From contig NC_003062.2 in NCBI RefSeq assembly GCF_000092025.1, positions 2,582,001-2,646,000 on the forward strand: a stretch of 64,000 nucleotides of DNA, written 5' to 3'. The notes below the pieces were generated by a model. The model was not told the DNA's origin and ran no database searches. It saw nothing but the letters and a program-made list of their open reading frames with translations. The DNA comes from Agrobacterium fabrum str. C58 (lineage in GTDB: Bacteria; Pseudomonadota; Alphaproteobacteria; Rhizobiales; Rhizobiaceae). Positions 27,929-37,475 of the stretch are shown here, piece by piece. The translations under genes were made by a program, and so were the position numbers. Every line of letters begins with the position of its first letter. Position 1 is the first letter of the stretch.

Positions 27929-30145
27929 TCAAAGGAAACTTTGCGGATCGATATCGAGCTGCACATGCACGCTGCCACGCTCCTTCGGGCCACTCGCAAG
28001 AAGCGTGCGAAGAAAAGACTGCATGTCGGAATTGCGCCGCCCGTGCACCAGCAGACGAAAACGGTGACGGCCACGGATCAGTGCCAGCGGCGCTTCCGCC
28101 GGGCCGAGAAGCATGATGCCGGTGACCTGCGGAGCCGCGGCTCGCAATCCACGCGCATGGGTTTCCGCCTCCGCGCGCGTATCGGCGGAGACGATGATCG
28201 AAGCGAGGCGGCCGAAGGGCGGCAGAACGGCCTTTTCCCGCTCGACGATCTCCCTTTCATAAAAGGCCGAGGCATCACCGGAGACGATCGCTTGCATCAC
28301 CGGGTGCTGCGGCTGGTAGGTCTGCAGCAGGCCGTGACTCTTCAATCCCGTTCGTCCGGCACGGCCGGTCACCTGCGAAAGCAACTGGAACGTCCGCTCC
28401 GCCGCGCGCGGATCGCCATTGGCAAGGCCGAGATCGGCATCGACGATGCCGACGAGCGTCATCAGCGGGAAGTTATGTCCCTTGGCGACGAGCTGCGTGC
28501 CGATGACGATATCCGCCTCGCCCTTGACGATCGCCTCAAGCTCCAGACGCAGCCGCTTGACGCCCATGAGATCGGAAGACAGCACGATGGTGCGGGCCTC
28601 GGGGAAATGTTTCTCAACCTCCTCGGCGATCCGCTCCACCCCCGGCCCACAGGCCACGAGATGATCGAAGGTTCCGCATTCCGGGCAATGGTCGGGCGTC
28701 GGCTCGTTGTGGCCACATTGGTGGCACTGCAATTGATTGCGGAAACGGTGTTCCACCAGCCAGCTGGAACATTGTGGGCATTGGAAACGGTGACCGCAAA
28801 CCCGGCAGAGCGTCAGCGGCGCATAACCGCGGCGATTGAGAAAGAGCAGGGACTGCTCGCCCTTTTCGATGGTCTTGCCGATGCCGCGCAGCAGGACGGG
28901 CGAGAGAAACCCTCCCCTTTCCGGCGGATGGCGGCGCATATCGACGAGATGCAGGTCCGGCATCGCCGCATCGCCGAAGCGGGTATGCAGATGAATGGTG
29001 TTGTAACGCCCGGAACTGCCATTGACCTGGCTTTCCACCGACGGCGTGGCCGAAACCAGCACGACTGGGAATTCGGCGATCCGCGCCCTCACGACAGCCA
29101 TGTCACGGGCATTATAAAAGACGCGGTCTTCCTGCTTGTAGGCCGGGTCGTGCTCTTCATCGACAATGATGAGGCCTAGATTGTCGAAGGGCAGGAAAAG
29201 CGCCGAGCGCGCGCCGGCCACCACCTTTATCTCACCCGTCACCGCCTGCCGCCAGACCTTTTCGCGCATGCGCGGCGACAGATCCGAATGCCATTCCGCC
29301 GGTTTCGCACCGAAGCGATCCTGAAAACGCTCAAGAAACGCCGCCGTCAGGGCGATTTCCGGCAGCAGGATAAGGACCTGCTTGCCTTGTCGCAGCGTTT
29401 CGGCCACCGCCTCGAAATAAACCTCGGTCTTGCCGGACCCGGTCACGCCGTCGATCAGCGAGACATGAAAGCCACCCTTGCGCACATCTTCAATTATCTC
29501 CGAAGCAGCCTGCTTCTGCGGGCCTTCCAGACGTGGCTCGACATAATCAGGGTCGGGCTCGGCCACGACAGGTGGCGCGGGCAGAAAGACCGTCTCGAAC
29601 ACGCCCTGCTTGACGAGACCGTCGATGACGCTGGTCGAGACGCCGGCCGCATGGGCAAGTCCGCTCTTCGTCCAGCCTTGGCCTTCGGCCGCCAGCTCCA
29701 TTACCCGCTCGCGGGCGGGAGTCAGGCGCTCCGGCCTGCCTTCGGTCAGCCGCAGCCCCTCGATCATCGGTTCGGGATCGAAGGCGGCAGGCGCACGCAG
29801 CGCCATGCGCGCCACGAGGCCGGGCGGAGACAGCGTATAGGCAGCGACCCAGTCCACGAAGCGGCGCATCTCCACCTTCAGCGGTGGGCACTCGAAACTC
29901 TTGGTGATGGGCCGCAGCTTCTTCGGATCGACGCCCTTCTCGCCGGCATCGTCCCACACCACGCCGAAAACCTGCCGCGGACCGAGCGGCACCTGCACGA
30001 CGGAACCGGTCTCGACCACCATATCCTCGGGCACGGCGTAGCTATAAGGCCCCGGAGCCGGCAGGGGCACAAGAACGGGCACCGTGCGCGTGGGCGACGG
30101 CGGGTCAAATAGAGCCCCAAACAGATCGGACGAATCTTTTGCCAT
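27929..30145 (-). CDS. priA: Primosomal protein N' (replication restart helicase PriA)
   Basis: A 738-residue superfamily 2 DNA helicase that recognises stalled forks and reloads the replisome. The Walker A GVTGSGKTE is at about 230-238 and Walker B is DEEHD. Zinc-binding cysteine pairs lie at about 447-490 (CRVCGHRFQCPQC, CHQCG, CPECG). The helicase C-terminal motifs include IGTQLVAKGHNFP and QVTGRAGR. The ATG at 30145 gives a normal N-terminus; a longer frame to 30220 is unlikely. It is divergent from xerC across 121 bp. Confidence 0.96.
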   Translation of the reverse strand: MAKDSSDLFGALFDPPSPTRTVPVLVPLPAPGPYSYAVPEDMVVETGSVVQVPLGPRQVFGVVWDDAGEKGVDPKKLRPITKSFECPPLKVEMRRFVDWVAAYTLSPPGLVARMALRAPAAFDPEPMIEGLRLTEGRPERLTPARERVMELAAEGQGWTKSGLAHAAGVSTSVIDGLVKQGVFETVFLPAPPVVAEPDPDYVEPRLEGPQKQAASEIIEDVRKGGFHVSLIDGVTGSGKTEVYFEAVAETLRQGKQVLILLPEIALTAAFLERFQDRFGAKPAEWHSDLSPRMREKVWRQAVTGEIKVVAGARSALFLPFDNLGLIIVDEEHDPAYKQEDRVFYNARDMAVVRARIAEFPVVLVSATPSVESQVNGSSGRYNTIHLHTRFGDAAMPDLHLVDMRRHPPERGGFLSPVLLRGIGKTIEKGEQSLLFLNRRGYAPLTLCRVCGHRFQCPQCSSWLVEHRFRNQLQCHQCGHNEPTPDHCPECGTFDHLVACGPGVERIAEEVEKHFPEARTIVLSSDLMGVKRLRLELEAIVKGEADIVIGTQLVAKGHNFPLMTLVGIVDADLGLANGDPRAAERTFQLLSQVTGRAGRTGLKSHGLLQTYQPQHPVMQAIVSGDASAFYEREIVEREKAVLPPFGRLASIIVSADTRAEAETHARGLRAAAPQVTGIMLLGPAEAPLALIRGRHRFRLLVHGRRNSDMQSFLRTLLASGPKERGSVHVQLDIDPQSFL

Positions 30146-30266
30146 GATGTGGCGACCATGCCCCGGCGACAGGAAAAAGGAAACCGCCCGGGTGTAGTGG
30201 GCGCGCCCGGCAAAGTCCACCTCTTAACCAAATACTGACCATAAGAGCATAGTTTCGGGGGATGGA

Positions 30267-31214
30267 ATGGAGTACCGCGTGACCGAAATCCTGACATTTG
30301 CCGAACCCGATCTCCTGAACGAGCGCCAGTCCTGGCTCGCCACCCTTGCCGGCGAGCGCCGCCTTGCCGACAACACCGTCGAGGCCTATGAGCGCGACAC
30401 GCGCCAGTTTCTGAGATTCCTGACCGGCTATATCGGCAGGCCCGCGGCCATAAGAGATATAGCCGATCTGCGCCCTGTCGATCTGCGTGCTTTTCTGGCC
30501 AACCGGCGCAAGGAAGGCGCCGGCGCGCGTTCACTCGGCCGGCATCTGGCAGGACTGCGCTCGCTTCTTCATCATCTGCAGAAGAAAGGTCTCGTCAACG
30601 CAGCGGGTGCGACCGCCATGCGCGCGCCAAAACAGCCGAAATCCCTGCCGAAACCGCTCACCGACCGGCAGGCGCTGAAAATCACCACGGCCGAGGCACA
30701 GTTGAATGAAGAACCCTGGATCGCCGCCCGCAATGCCGCGGTCCTTTCGCTGCTTTATGGCTGCGGGCTGCGCATTTCCGAGGCATTGGGTCTCACGCCA
30801 GCCGATTTTCCACCCGGCACCCGCAGCCTGCGCATCACCGGTAAAGGCAACAAGACGCGGATCGTGCCGCTGCTTGCGGTAGTGACGGAAGCGGTCGATA
30901 CCTACAGGAAGCTATGTCCCTATGCTCTGGCCGCGGACGAACCGATGTTCCTGGGCGCACGCGGCGGCAAGCTTCAGCCCGCCATCATCCAGCGGGAAAT
31001 GCAGAAGCTGCGCGGCGCTTTCGGCCTGCCGGAAAACGCCACCCCGCATGCGCTGCGCCATTCCTTCGCCACCCATCTTCTAGCCGGCGGCGGGGACCTG
31101 CGCACCATTCAGGAACTGCTTGGCCATGCGAGCCTCTCCACAACACAGGTCTATACCGGCGTCGATACCGCACGACTACTGGAAATCTACGACAACGCCC
31201 ACCCACGTGCCTGA
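30267..31214 (+). CDS. xerC: Site-specific tyrosine recombinase XerC
   Basis: A 315-residue recombinase that resolves chromosome dimers at dif with XerD. All six catalytic residues are visible: R169 (GLRISEAL), K193 (GKGNKTR), H261 and R264 (HALRHSFAT), H287 (LLGHASLS) and nucleophile Y296 (TTQVYT). The core-binding SAM-like domain spans about 15-110. The ATG at 30267 has GGGGGA about 5 nt upstream; GTG at 30279 is an alternative. The divergent priA-xerC order and lack of mobile-element neighbours support chromosomal XerC rather than an integrase. Confidence 0.95.
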   Translation: MEYRVTEILTFAEPDLLNERQSWLATLAGERRLADNTVEAYERDTRQFLRFLTGYIGRPAAIRDIADLRPVDLRAFLANRRKEGAGARSLGRHLAGLRSLLHHLQKKGLVNAAGATAMRAPKQPKSLPKPLTDRQALKITTAEAQLNEEPWIAARNAAVLSLLYGCGLRISEALGLTPADFPPGTRSLRITGKGNKTRIVPLLAVVTEAVDTYRKLCPYALAADEPMFLGARGGKLQPAIIQREMQKLRGAFGLPENATPHALRHSFATHLLAGGGDLRTIQELLGHASLSTTQVYTGVDTARLLEIYDNAHPRA

Positions 31215-31294
31215 AGCAGGAATTGGTTAACCGTAAACATTAACCAGACGTCCAAACCGCCGTTCTATAAACGAACAAGAACCGGATTGGACCG

Positions 31295-32392
31295 ATGCAC
31301 AGCCTGATAAAACCCGAAAATCTCACCGCCACCCTGATGGGTAAGACCGGCGACGCCCTGCTCTGGCTGCTGGCGGCCCTGCATGTCACCGCCGTCGCCA
31401 TCCTGCTCATGACCCTGCTGTCACTCAGTGAAGCGGGGGCTGCGGAGCAGAAGATCGCCTGCACGGGCAGCGACATTCTCGTAGAGATGCGCAAGACCGA
31501 TCCGCAAGCTTTCGCAAAGATCGAACAGGAAGCGGCCGCCATTCCGAACGGCAAGGGCAATTTCTGGCGCATCGAAAAGGCAGGCACGGCCCCGTCCTAT
31601 CTTCTCGGTACCATGCATGTCACCGATCCGCGCGTTCTGGAAATGCCAACCGCCGCCAGCCCCGCTTTCGAAAAGGCAGCGACTGTCATCGTGGAGTCGG
31701 ACGAAATCGTCGACGACAAGAAGGTCGCGGCATCGCTGCTGAGCAAACCAGAACTCACCATGTTTCTGAATGGCAAATCGATCACCGACATCCTGTCGTC
31801 CGAAAATGTCGCGCGCCTCGAAAAAGGCCTGAAGGAGCGCGGCATTCCGCTGAATGCGGTTTCGCGCATGAAGCCCTGGATGCTGTCGAGCTTCGTCGCC
31901 CTGCCCGCCTGCGAATTCGCCCGCAAGGCAACCGGTCTCTCCTTTCTCGACAAGAAGCTGGCCGAAGACGCGATTGCGGATGGAAAGCGGCTTGTCGGGC
32001 TGGAGACCATGGTGGAGCAGCTGACGGCCATGTCCGAACTGCCGATGGAATTCCATCTACAGGCGCTGATTGAAACGCTGGAACTCGGCGACCGTATGGA
32101 TGACGTTATGACGACCATGACCGATCTCTATGTCGCCGGCGATATCGGCATGACCATGCCCATGCTGAAAAGCATCGACCCCAAAAAGACAGCGGTAGAA
32201 AGCGAACAGGGCTACGCCGCCTTCGAACAACGTATCATCACCGACCGCAATCACGTCATGGCCGACAGGGCCACCCCCGAGCTTGCCAAGGGCAATGTCT
32301 TCATGGCCGTCGGCGCACTGCATCTGCCCGGCGAGGAAGGCCTTGTCGAACTGCTGCGCGCAGAGGGCTTCACCCTGACGCGGGTCGACTGA
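31295..32392 (+). CDS. TraB/GumN family protein
   Basis: A 365-residue predicted exported or membrane-anchored protein. A hydrophobic segment at about residues 23-47 is signal-like. Family signatures are LLGTMHVTD near residue 107 and the C-terminal GALHLPGEEGLVELL with its second conserved His. The TraB/TIKI-type fold includes metal-dependent proteases of the Tiki group, but bacterial GumN-like members are mostly uncharacterised, so activity is not assigned. Its 3' end overlaps the 3' end of the convergent DUF2867 gene by 23 bp. Confidence 0.85.
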   Translation: MHSLIKPENLTATLMGKTGDALLWLLAALHVTAVAILLMTLLSLSEAGAAEQKIACTGSDILVEMRKTDPQAFAKIEQEAAAIPNGKGNFWRIEKAGTAPSYLLGTMHVTDPRVLEMPTAASPAFEKAATVIVESDEIVDDKKVAASLLSKPELTMFLNGKSITDILSSENVARLEKGLKERGIPLNAVSRMKPWMLSSFVALPACEFARKATGLSFLDKKLAEDAIADGKRLVGLETMVEQLTAMSELPMEFHLQALIETLELGDRMDDVMTTMTDLYVAGDIGMTMPMLKSIDPKKTAVESEQGYAAFEQRIITDRNHVMADRATPELAKGNVFMAVGALHLPGEEGLVELLRAEGFTLTRVD

Positions 32393-32864
32393 ACCACGCA
32401 GTCTCGGTGCTGACAGGCCGGACATCGGTGCAGAACGGCCGCATGGTCGCCGGCACGATACGGCGGTGAAACGGTCCGACGGCAAAAAGATAGAGCCGCC
32501 CGAACAGGTTCTTGCGCCGCACGAGGGTGGTGACACTCACCAGCTGGCGGCATTCCTGTTCTTCCAGGTCAACGACGATCCGGAAATCGAGATGGCGGTC
32601 ATCGAAGCCCAGCACGGTCTGCTCCCGGCTGGAGGACAGGACCGGAAATCCGCCCGCCGAAGCGCCAGCTACCAACTCGACTGTTTTTAACCCAAAAAGC
32701 GAAACGACGCGGTTTCGAAGTGCCATCAGCCCGCTAATCCATGCCGGAGGATGATCGAAAAGGAGCCTGCTCACGTCGAGCGAGCTCATTCCCGGTGTCA
32801 TCATCTCTCCCTGAAAGCGATCGCACCAGTCGGCGCCCGGCAATATGTCTTCGTTGTTTCGCAT
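32370..32864 (-). CDS. DUF2867 domain protein
   Basis: A 164-residue protein of the DUF2867 type, found alone or fused to NAD-binding epimerase-like proteins. Recognisable features are ILPGADWCDRFQ at the start, FGLKTVE, and the C-terminal LFGRLYLFAVGPFHRRIVP. Function is unknown. The start is uncertain: ATG at 32864 sits directly before the conserved region with GGGGT upstream, while ATG at 32903 would add 13 residues. The stop lies inside the coding region of the convergent TraB/GumN gene. Confidence 0.72.
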   Translation of the reverse strand: MRNNEDILPGADWCDRFQGEMMTPGMSSLDVSRLLFDHPPAWISGLMALRNRVVSLFGLKTVELVAGASAGGFPVLSSSREQTVLGFDDRHLDFRIVVDLEEQECRQLVSVTTLVRRKNLFGRLYLFAVGPFHRRIVPATMRPFCTDVRPVSTETAWFSRPASG

Positions 32865-32950
32865 CTCTGTACCCCAGCCGCCCGGTGCGGCAAGGGCCAC
32901 CATCGTCTTTTTCCGTCGAACCGAAAACGCGACAAACCGCCGCTCAGACC

Positions 32951-33451
32951 CTAGCCGTGCGTCATGCGCTTCAGGACATTGGTGCGCCAGTAGAACTGGT
33001 GAACCAGAACGGCTGCGACATGGCCGGCGATCAGCACCCACATCACAGCCTTGAAGGGACCGGAATGCAGCTCTCCTGCCGTTGCGATGCCGAAGTAATA
33101 AGCAGCGATGCCGGAAAGCGGCAGAATGAAAAACAGGACATAAAAGGTGAAGTGGGCCGCCTTGGCGGCAATTTGCGACGCACGCGGTTCTTCGGCCGGA
33201 TGCGGCGGTACGCCCTGGAAAAAGCGAAGACAGAGACGCAGAACCGCAAGGAGCAGGATGGCAAAGCCGACATAGGCATGGATATTGGCCGAAGAAATCT
33301 GGTCCGGCGTCAGCGTCTCACCCCGCCGCATCAGCCGGTAGGCGTGGGCCATGGCGTCGGGAAACAGCAGATTGAAGAAGATCAGAAGCGCCATTGCCCA
33401 GTGAATGACACGCTGCGGAATGGAAAAGGAAACTTGACTGAAAGATGCCAT
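32951..33451 (-). CDS. Cytochrome b561 family protein
   Basis: A 166-residue di-heme membrane protein with four hydrophobic helices. Candidate heme-ligand histidines are in QRVIHW (helix 1), ANIHAYVG (helix 2), and the later GELHSGPF and AGHVAAVLVHQF segments. It probably transfers electrons between quinone and a periplasmic or small-molecule partner, for example superoxide oxidase (CybB-like) activity; the partner is unknown. The ATG at 33451 has AAGG about 8 nt upstream. It precedes the DUF2867 gene by 86 nt on the same strand. It adds a heme-protein customer to this heme-rich window. Confidence 0.88.
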   Translation of the reverse strand: MASFSQVSFSIPQRVIHWAMALLIFFNLLFPDAMAHAYRLMRRGETLTPDQISSANIHAYVGFAILLLAVLRLCLRFFQGVPPHPAEEPRASQIAAKAAHFTFYVLFFILPLSGIAAYYFGIATAGELHSGPFKAVMWVLIAGHVAAVLVHQFYWRTNVLKRMTHG

Positions 33452-33501
33452 TTTATTGCCTTTTATCAAAAGGTTAGACAGGCTATGGCACGAGTATGAG
33501 A

Positions 33502-33530
33502 AACCCCGGCCTGCATGGCAAGCCGGGGTT
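33502..33530 (-). terminator. Terminator-like hairpin after lpd
   Basis: Perfect 9-bp arms AACCCCGGC (33502-33510) and GCCGGGGTT (33522-33530) with an 11-base loop, about 47 nt after the lpd stop. On the minus strand the following tract is TTTCTC, only moderately T-rich. Confidence 0.65.
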
Positions 33531-33577
33531 CAACAGATGACTGAAATTTAATATTCGAACGTCAGGCTTAATGCCGA

Positions 33578-34984
33578 TCACATGTGGATCGGCTTGAAGA
33601 AGGTGGCAAGTGCTGCTTCCTTCACGGCTTCCGACATGGTCGGGTGCGCGTGGCAGGTGCGGCCAAGATCCTCTGAAGAACCGCCGAATTCCATCAGCAC
33701 GGTGATCTCGTGGATCATTTCGCCGGCGCCGAAGCCGACGATATGGCCGCCGAGAACCCGGTCGGTTTCCTTGTCGGCAAGGATTTTCACGAAACCATCC
33801 GTCACCTGCATGGCGCGGGCGCGGCCATTGGCGGTGAAGGGGAACTTACCGACCTTGTAGGCGACGCCAGCGGCCTTCAGTTCCTCTTCTGTATTGCCGA
33901 CGGAAGCGATTTCCGGCTGCGTATAAACGACGGCCGGAATGACGTCGTAGTTCACATGGCCACGCTGGCCGGCGAGGATTTCAGCAAGCGCAACGCCCTC
34001 ATCTTCCGCCTTGTGTGCCAGCATCGGGCCCTTCACCACATCGCCGATCGCATAGATGCCATCGACATTGGTCTTGTAGTGGCCGTCGATCTCGACACGC
34101 CCGCGGCTGTCGAGCACAACACCGGCTTCCGCAAGGCCGAGACCTTCGGTGTAGGGCTTGCGCCCCGTGGAGATCAGCACGACATCAGCTTCCAGCGTTT
34201 CAGCCGCGCCGCCCTTGACCGGCTCGAATACGACCTTTGCACCGGCAGCGGTCTTTTCAACGGCCGTCACCTTGGCGCCAAGCTTGAAATCGAGACCCTG
34301 CTTGGCGAGCAGACGCTGCGACTGCTTGGAAACTTCGCCATCCATGCCACCGAGAATGTTGTCGAGATATTCGACGACGGTCACCTTCGCGCCAAGACGC
34401 GACCAGACCGAACCAAGCTCGAGACCGATGACACCACCGCCAACGACGATGAGTTTTTCCGGAACCTTGGAAAGAGCAATCGCACCGGTGGAGGACACGA
34501 TGACGGTTTCATCGATATCGACCTTGACACCCGGAATGCCGGCAACATCGGAACCGGTGGCGATGACGATGTTCTTGGCTTCGATCTCCTGGGTCTCACC
34601 CTTGTCGTTGGTGACGGAAACCTTGCCGGCGGAAACCACCTTGCCAGTGCCCTGGAAAGCATCGATCTTGTTCTTCTTGAACAGGAAAGCAACGCCGTCG
34701 ACATTGGCTTTCACCACGCCGTCTTTGTGCCCCATCATCTTCTCGAGGTTCAGCTTCGGAGCGGCGACTTCGATACCAAGCGTATCAACGCCGTGGGCCA
34801 CATGCGCGAAGGTTTCGGAGGCGTGCAGCAACGCCTTGGAAGGAATGCAGCCGACATTGAGGCAGGTGCCGCCATAGGTCGCGCGCTTTTCGATCACTGC
34901 GACCTTGAGGCCGAGCTGTGCCGCCTTGACCGCGCAAACATAACCACCGGGACCCGTTCCGATTACAACTACATCATATGCCAT
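33578..34984 (-). CDS. lpd: Dihydrolipoyl dehydrogenase (E3)
   Basis: A 468-residue flavoprotein that reoxidises the lipoyl groups of 2-oxoacid dehydrogenase complexes, passing electrons to NAD. FAD-binding GTGPGGY is at 9-15 and the redox-active disulphide C41/C46 is in GGTCLNVGCIPSK. NAD-binding GGGVIGLELG is near residue 180 and the C-terminal HAHPTMSEA carries the active-site His. It is the last gene of the run mdh-sucCDAB-MAPEG-lysE-lpd, 63 nt after the LysE gene, so it is most likely the E3 of the 2-oxoglutarate dehydrogenase complex. Confidence 0.97.
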   Translation of the reverse strand: MAYDVVVIGTGPGGYVCAVKAAQLGLKVAVIEKRATYGGTCLNVGCIPSKALLHASETFAHVAHGVDTLGIEVAAPKLNLEKMMGHKDGVVKANVDGVAFLFKKNKIDAFQGTGKVVSAGKVSVTNDKGETQEIEAKNIVIATGSDVAGIPGVKVDIDETVIVSSTGAIALSKVPEKLIVVGGGVIGLELGSVWSRLGAKVTVVEYLDNILGGMDGEVSKQSQRLLAKQGLDFKLGAKVTAVEKTAAGAKVVFEPVKGGAAETLEADVVLISTGRKPYTEGLGLAEAGVVLDSRGRVEIDGHYKTNVDGIYAIGDVVKGPMLAHKAEDEGVALAEILAGQRGHVNYDVIPAVVYTQPEIASVGNTEEELKAAGVAYKVGKFPFTANGRARAMQVTDGFVKILADKETDRVLGGHIVGFGAGEMIHEITVLMEFGGSSEDLGRTCHAHPTMSEAVKEAALATFFKPIHM

Positions 34985-35047
34985 ATTTCTGTTCCTGATT
35001 GATATCGGGCAGGATTTGAACCGCCCTGCTTCCGTTTGACCTGAAAC

Positions 35048-35698
35048 TCAGGCCGCTTTTTCCGTTGCGAGTTTTATGCCGAGTGCGATGAAGACCACGC
35101 CGCTGGTACGGTCGATCCATTGGCTGGCGCGCTGAAATGCGGCGCGCATGCGCGGCGTCGTCATGAACAGGCTGACGCCGACGAACCACAGGATAAGGCA
35201 GCTTGCCATGACGAGCCCATATCCGAACTTGATGCCAACAGGTGTATGCGCGTGAACCACCGTCGAAAAGATCGACAGGAAGAAGAACACCGGTTTGGGA
35301 TTGAGCGCGTTTGCGGCAAAACCGAGCGTGAAGGCCTTGAGCCCGGTCTGGTCGCTTTTGGCTCGAACGCCGTCCTCACCACCTTCCGCCGTCGGCAATT
35401 CGGTCTTGCCGGCGCGCAGCGCCTTGATGCCGATATAGATCAGATAGGCGACACCGAGCCATTTGACGATGTTGAAGAGATAGATCGACTGGGAAATTAT
35501 GAGGCCAAGTCCAAGGATCGTATAGGTAACATGGAACATCAGCGATGTTCCGACGCCGAAGCTTGTGATGATGGCCTGCTTGCGTCCATGCACCATGGCC
35601 TGGCGCATGACCATCGCAAGATCGGCGCCCGGCGATACGATTGCGAAAGCGAAAATGGCCATCAGCGATGTCAGTTCGATAAGATATTGGTGCACCAC
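35048..35698 (-). CDS. LysE/RhtB family translocator
   Basis: A 216-residue inner-membrane exporter of the LysE/RhtB family with about six hydrophobic segments. The signature SPGADLAMVMRQAMVHGRKQA is near the N-terminus, and NPKPVFFFLSIF matches the central conserved motif. The start is most likely GTG at 35698 with GAGG 6 nt upstream; the frame extends to 35836 but would run back through the MAPEG gene. The gene begins 8 nt after the MAPEG stop. Family members export amino acids such as lysine, threonine or homoserine; the substrate is unknown. Its position between sucB and lpd is unusual. Confidence 0.87.
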   Translation of the reverse strand: MVHQYLIELTSLMAIFAFAIVSPGADLAMVMRQAMVHGRKQAIITSFGVGTSLMFHVTYTILGLGLIISQSIYLFNIVKWLGVAYLIYIGIKALRAGKTELPTAEGGEDGVRAKSDQTGLKAFTLGFAANALNPKPVFFFLSIFSTVVHAHTPVGIKFGYGLVMASCLILWFVGVSLFMTTPRMRAAFQRASQWIDRTSGVVFIALGIKLATEKAA

Positions 35699-35706
35699 AT
35701 CAGACC

Positions 35707-36120
35707 TCAGAACATCAACACAACAAACATCAGCGCAAGTCCAAGCATTGAACCCAACCAGACGAAAGACCGGATATAGGGCACACCAGCCAGATAGAGC
35801 GGAATATAGATGATGCGGCAGATCAACCACAGCCACGCGCCGATAAGCGCAATTCCGGCGGGATCGCCCGCCATGATAACGCCGAAAGCCAGTGCCAGAA
35901 AAGCCGGATAGGTCTCCCGGAAATTCGCCGATGCGCGCGAAGCGCGACCGGAGAGCTTGCCCTGCGGCTTCAGCTCACCGTCTCTCGGACCGGCATTCCA
36001 TTCACGCCCCAGTTCTCTGGTCGCCGTCATCCCCTGCAACAGGACATGCGCGACGAGAAGAAAAACGCTTAGACCGATAAGCGGCAAAAAAGGCGAAGCG
36101 GCAAGAAATGTCGGCTGCAC
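35707..36120 (-). CDS. MAPEG-family membrane protein
   Basis: A 137-residue integral-membrane protein with four hydrophobic helices and the MAPEG pattern: a polar loop after helix 1 (TRELGREWNAGPRDGE), then RASRASANFRETYPAFLALAF, and RIIYIPLYLAGVPYIRSF in the third helix region. Eukaryotic relatives are glutathione-dependent; bacterial members are largely uncharacterised. The start is GTG at 36120 with GGGAG about 7 nt upstream. It lies 69 nt after sucB and 8 nt before the LysE gene, inside the TCA operon, so it is likely cotranscribed. Confidence 0.83.
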   Translation of the reverse strand: MQPTFLAASPFLPLIGLSVFLLVAHVLLQGMTATRELGREWNAGPRDGELKPQGKLSGRASRASANFRETYPAFLALAFGVIMAGDPAGIALIGAWLWLICRIIYIPLYLAGVPYIRSFVWLGSMLGLALMFVVLMF

Positions 36121-36189
36121 GTCTGCTCTCCCGGGTGGTCTTTCAGCGGGGTTCACTTGAAGCCCCGCTGAAACGAAAAGCAATACCGA

Positions 36190-37422
36190 TCAGAGATCGA
36201 GAACCAGACGTTCCGGATCCTCGAGGCTCTCCTTGACGCGAACGAGGAAGGTCACGGCTTCCTTGCCGTCAACGATACGGTGATCGTAGGAGAGCGCAAG
36301 ATACATCATCGGGCGGATGACGACCTGACCGCCGATGGCGACCGGGCGCTCCTGGATCTTGTGCATGCCGAGAATGCCCGACTGCGGTGCGTTGAGGATC
36401 GGCGAAGACATTAGTGAACCGTAGACGCCACCATTGGTGATGGTGAAGGTGCCGCCCTGCATGTCCGCCATGCCGAGCGAACCGTCACGGGCTGCCTTGG
36501 CAAGGCGACCGAGTTCCTTTTCGACGCCGGCGATGGAGAGCTGGTCGGCATCACGGATAACAGGAACGACGAGGCCCTTGTCGGTGCCGACAGCCATGCC
36601 GACGTGACAATAGTTCTTGTAGATGATGTCCGTGCCGTCGATTTCAGCGTTGACAGCAGGCAGCTCCTTCAGCGCGTGGGTCACGGCTTTGGTGAAGAAG
36701 CCCATGAAGCCAAGCTTGACGCCGTGCTTCTTTTCAAACACGTCCTTGTAGCGGTTACGAAGGTCCATGACCGCGCTCATGTCCACTTCGTTGTAAGTGG
36801 TGAGCATGGCGGCGGTGTTCTGCGCGTCCTTCAGGCGGCGGGCGATCGTCTGGCGCAGACGGGTCATCTTGACGCGCTCTTCGCGAACCTGATCCTGCTC
36901 GGCCGAAACCGGACGGGGGGCGGCAACCGGTGCCGGTGCGGCGGCAGGTGCCGAAACGCCCTTGGCGACAGCGGCAAGAACGTCGCCCTTCAGAACCTGA
37001 CCACGCTTGCCCGAACCGTCAACCTGATCGGCAGACAGGTTGTTTTCGGCAAGCAGCTTGCCAGCGGCAGGTGCCGGTGGCATGGCGCTGCCACCCGGAG
37101 CGGCGGCTACGGCTGCGGCAGGTGCCGGTGCGGCGGCGGGCGCAGCAGGCTTTGCCGCAGGTGCAGAAGTCGCAGCGCCGGCAGCACCTTCGGCGATCTG
37201 GCCGAGAAGCGCGTCGAGACCAACGGTCTCGCCGTTCTGCGCAACGATTTCGGTGAGAACGCCTGACGCAGGGGCCGGGACTTCGACGGTAACCTTGTCG
37301 GTTTCGAGTTCAACGAGAGGTTCGTCGGCCTTGACGGTATCGCCGACCTTCTTGAACCAGGTGCCGACGGTCGCTTCGCTGACGGATTCGCCGAGGGTTG
37401 GTACGCGGATTTCAGTGGCCAT
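36190..37422 (-). CDS. sucB: 2-oxoglutarate dehydrogenase E2, dihydrolipoyl succinyltransferase
   Basis: A 410-residue E2 core of the 2-oxoglutarate dehydrogenase complex. A single lipoyl domain carries K43 in ETDKVTVEV. An Ala/Pro-rich linker (about 80-115) leads to the E1/E3-binding domain (about 118-150, [14 protein letters not shown]). The acyltransferase core ends with the catalytic SYDHRIVDG (H381, D385). It follows sucA by 53 nt and precedes the MAPEG gene, with lpd (E3) further downstream. Confidence 0.97.
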   Translation of the reverse strand: MATEIRVPTLGESVSEATVGTWFKKVGDTVKADEPLVELETDKVTVEVPAPASGVLTEIVAQNGETVGLDALLGQIAEGAAGAATSAPAAKPAAPAAAPAPAAAVAAAPGGSAMPPAPAAGKLLAENNLSADQVDGSGKRGQVLKGDVLAAVAKGVSAPAAAPAPVAAPRPVSAEQDQVREERVKMTRLRQTIARRLKDAQNTAAMLTTYNEVDMSAVMDLRNRYKDVFEKKHGVKLGFMGFFTKAVTHALKELPAVNAEIDGTDIIYKNYCHVGMAVGTDKGLVVPVIRDADQLSIAGVEKELGRLAKAARDGSLGMADMQGGTFTITNGGVYGSLMSSPILNAPQSGILGMHKIQERPVAIGGQVVIRPMMYLALSYDHRIVDGKEAVTFLVRVKESLEDPERLVLDL

Positions 37423-37475
37423 GATCTAGTTCCGTTATTCGGGTGTCTTTTTTACGGGGCGATGCGGGAGAGTTC

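Noticed and set aside
31228..31247. GTTAACCGTAAACATTAACC as a CtrA box before the TraB/GumN gene
   Set aside because: Spacing between the TTAA halves is 9, not 7.
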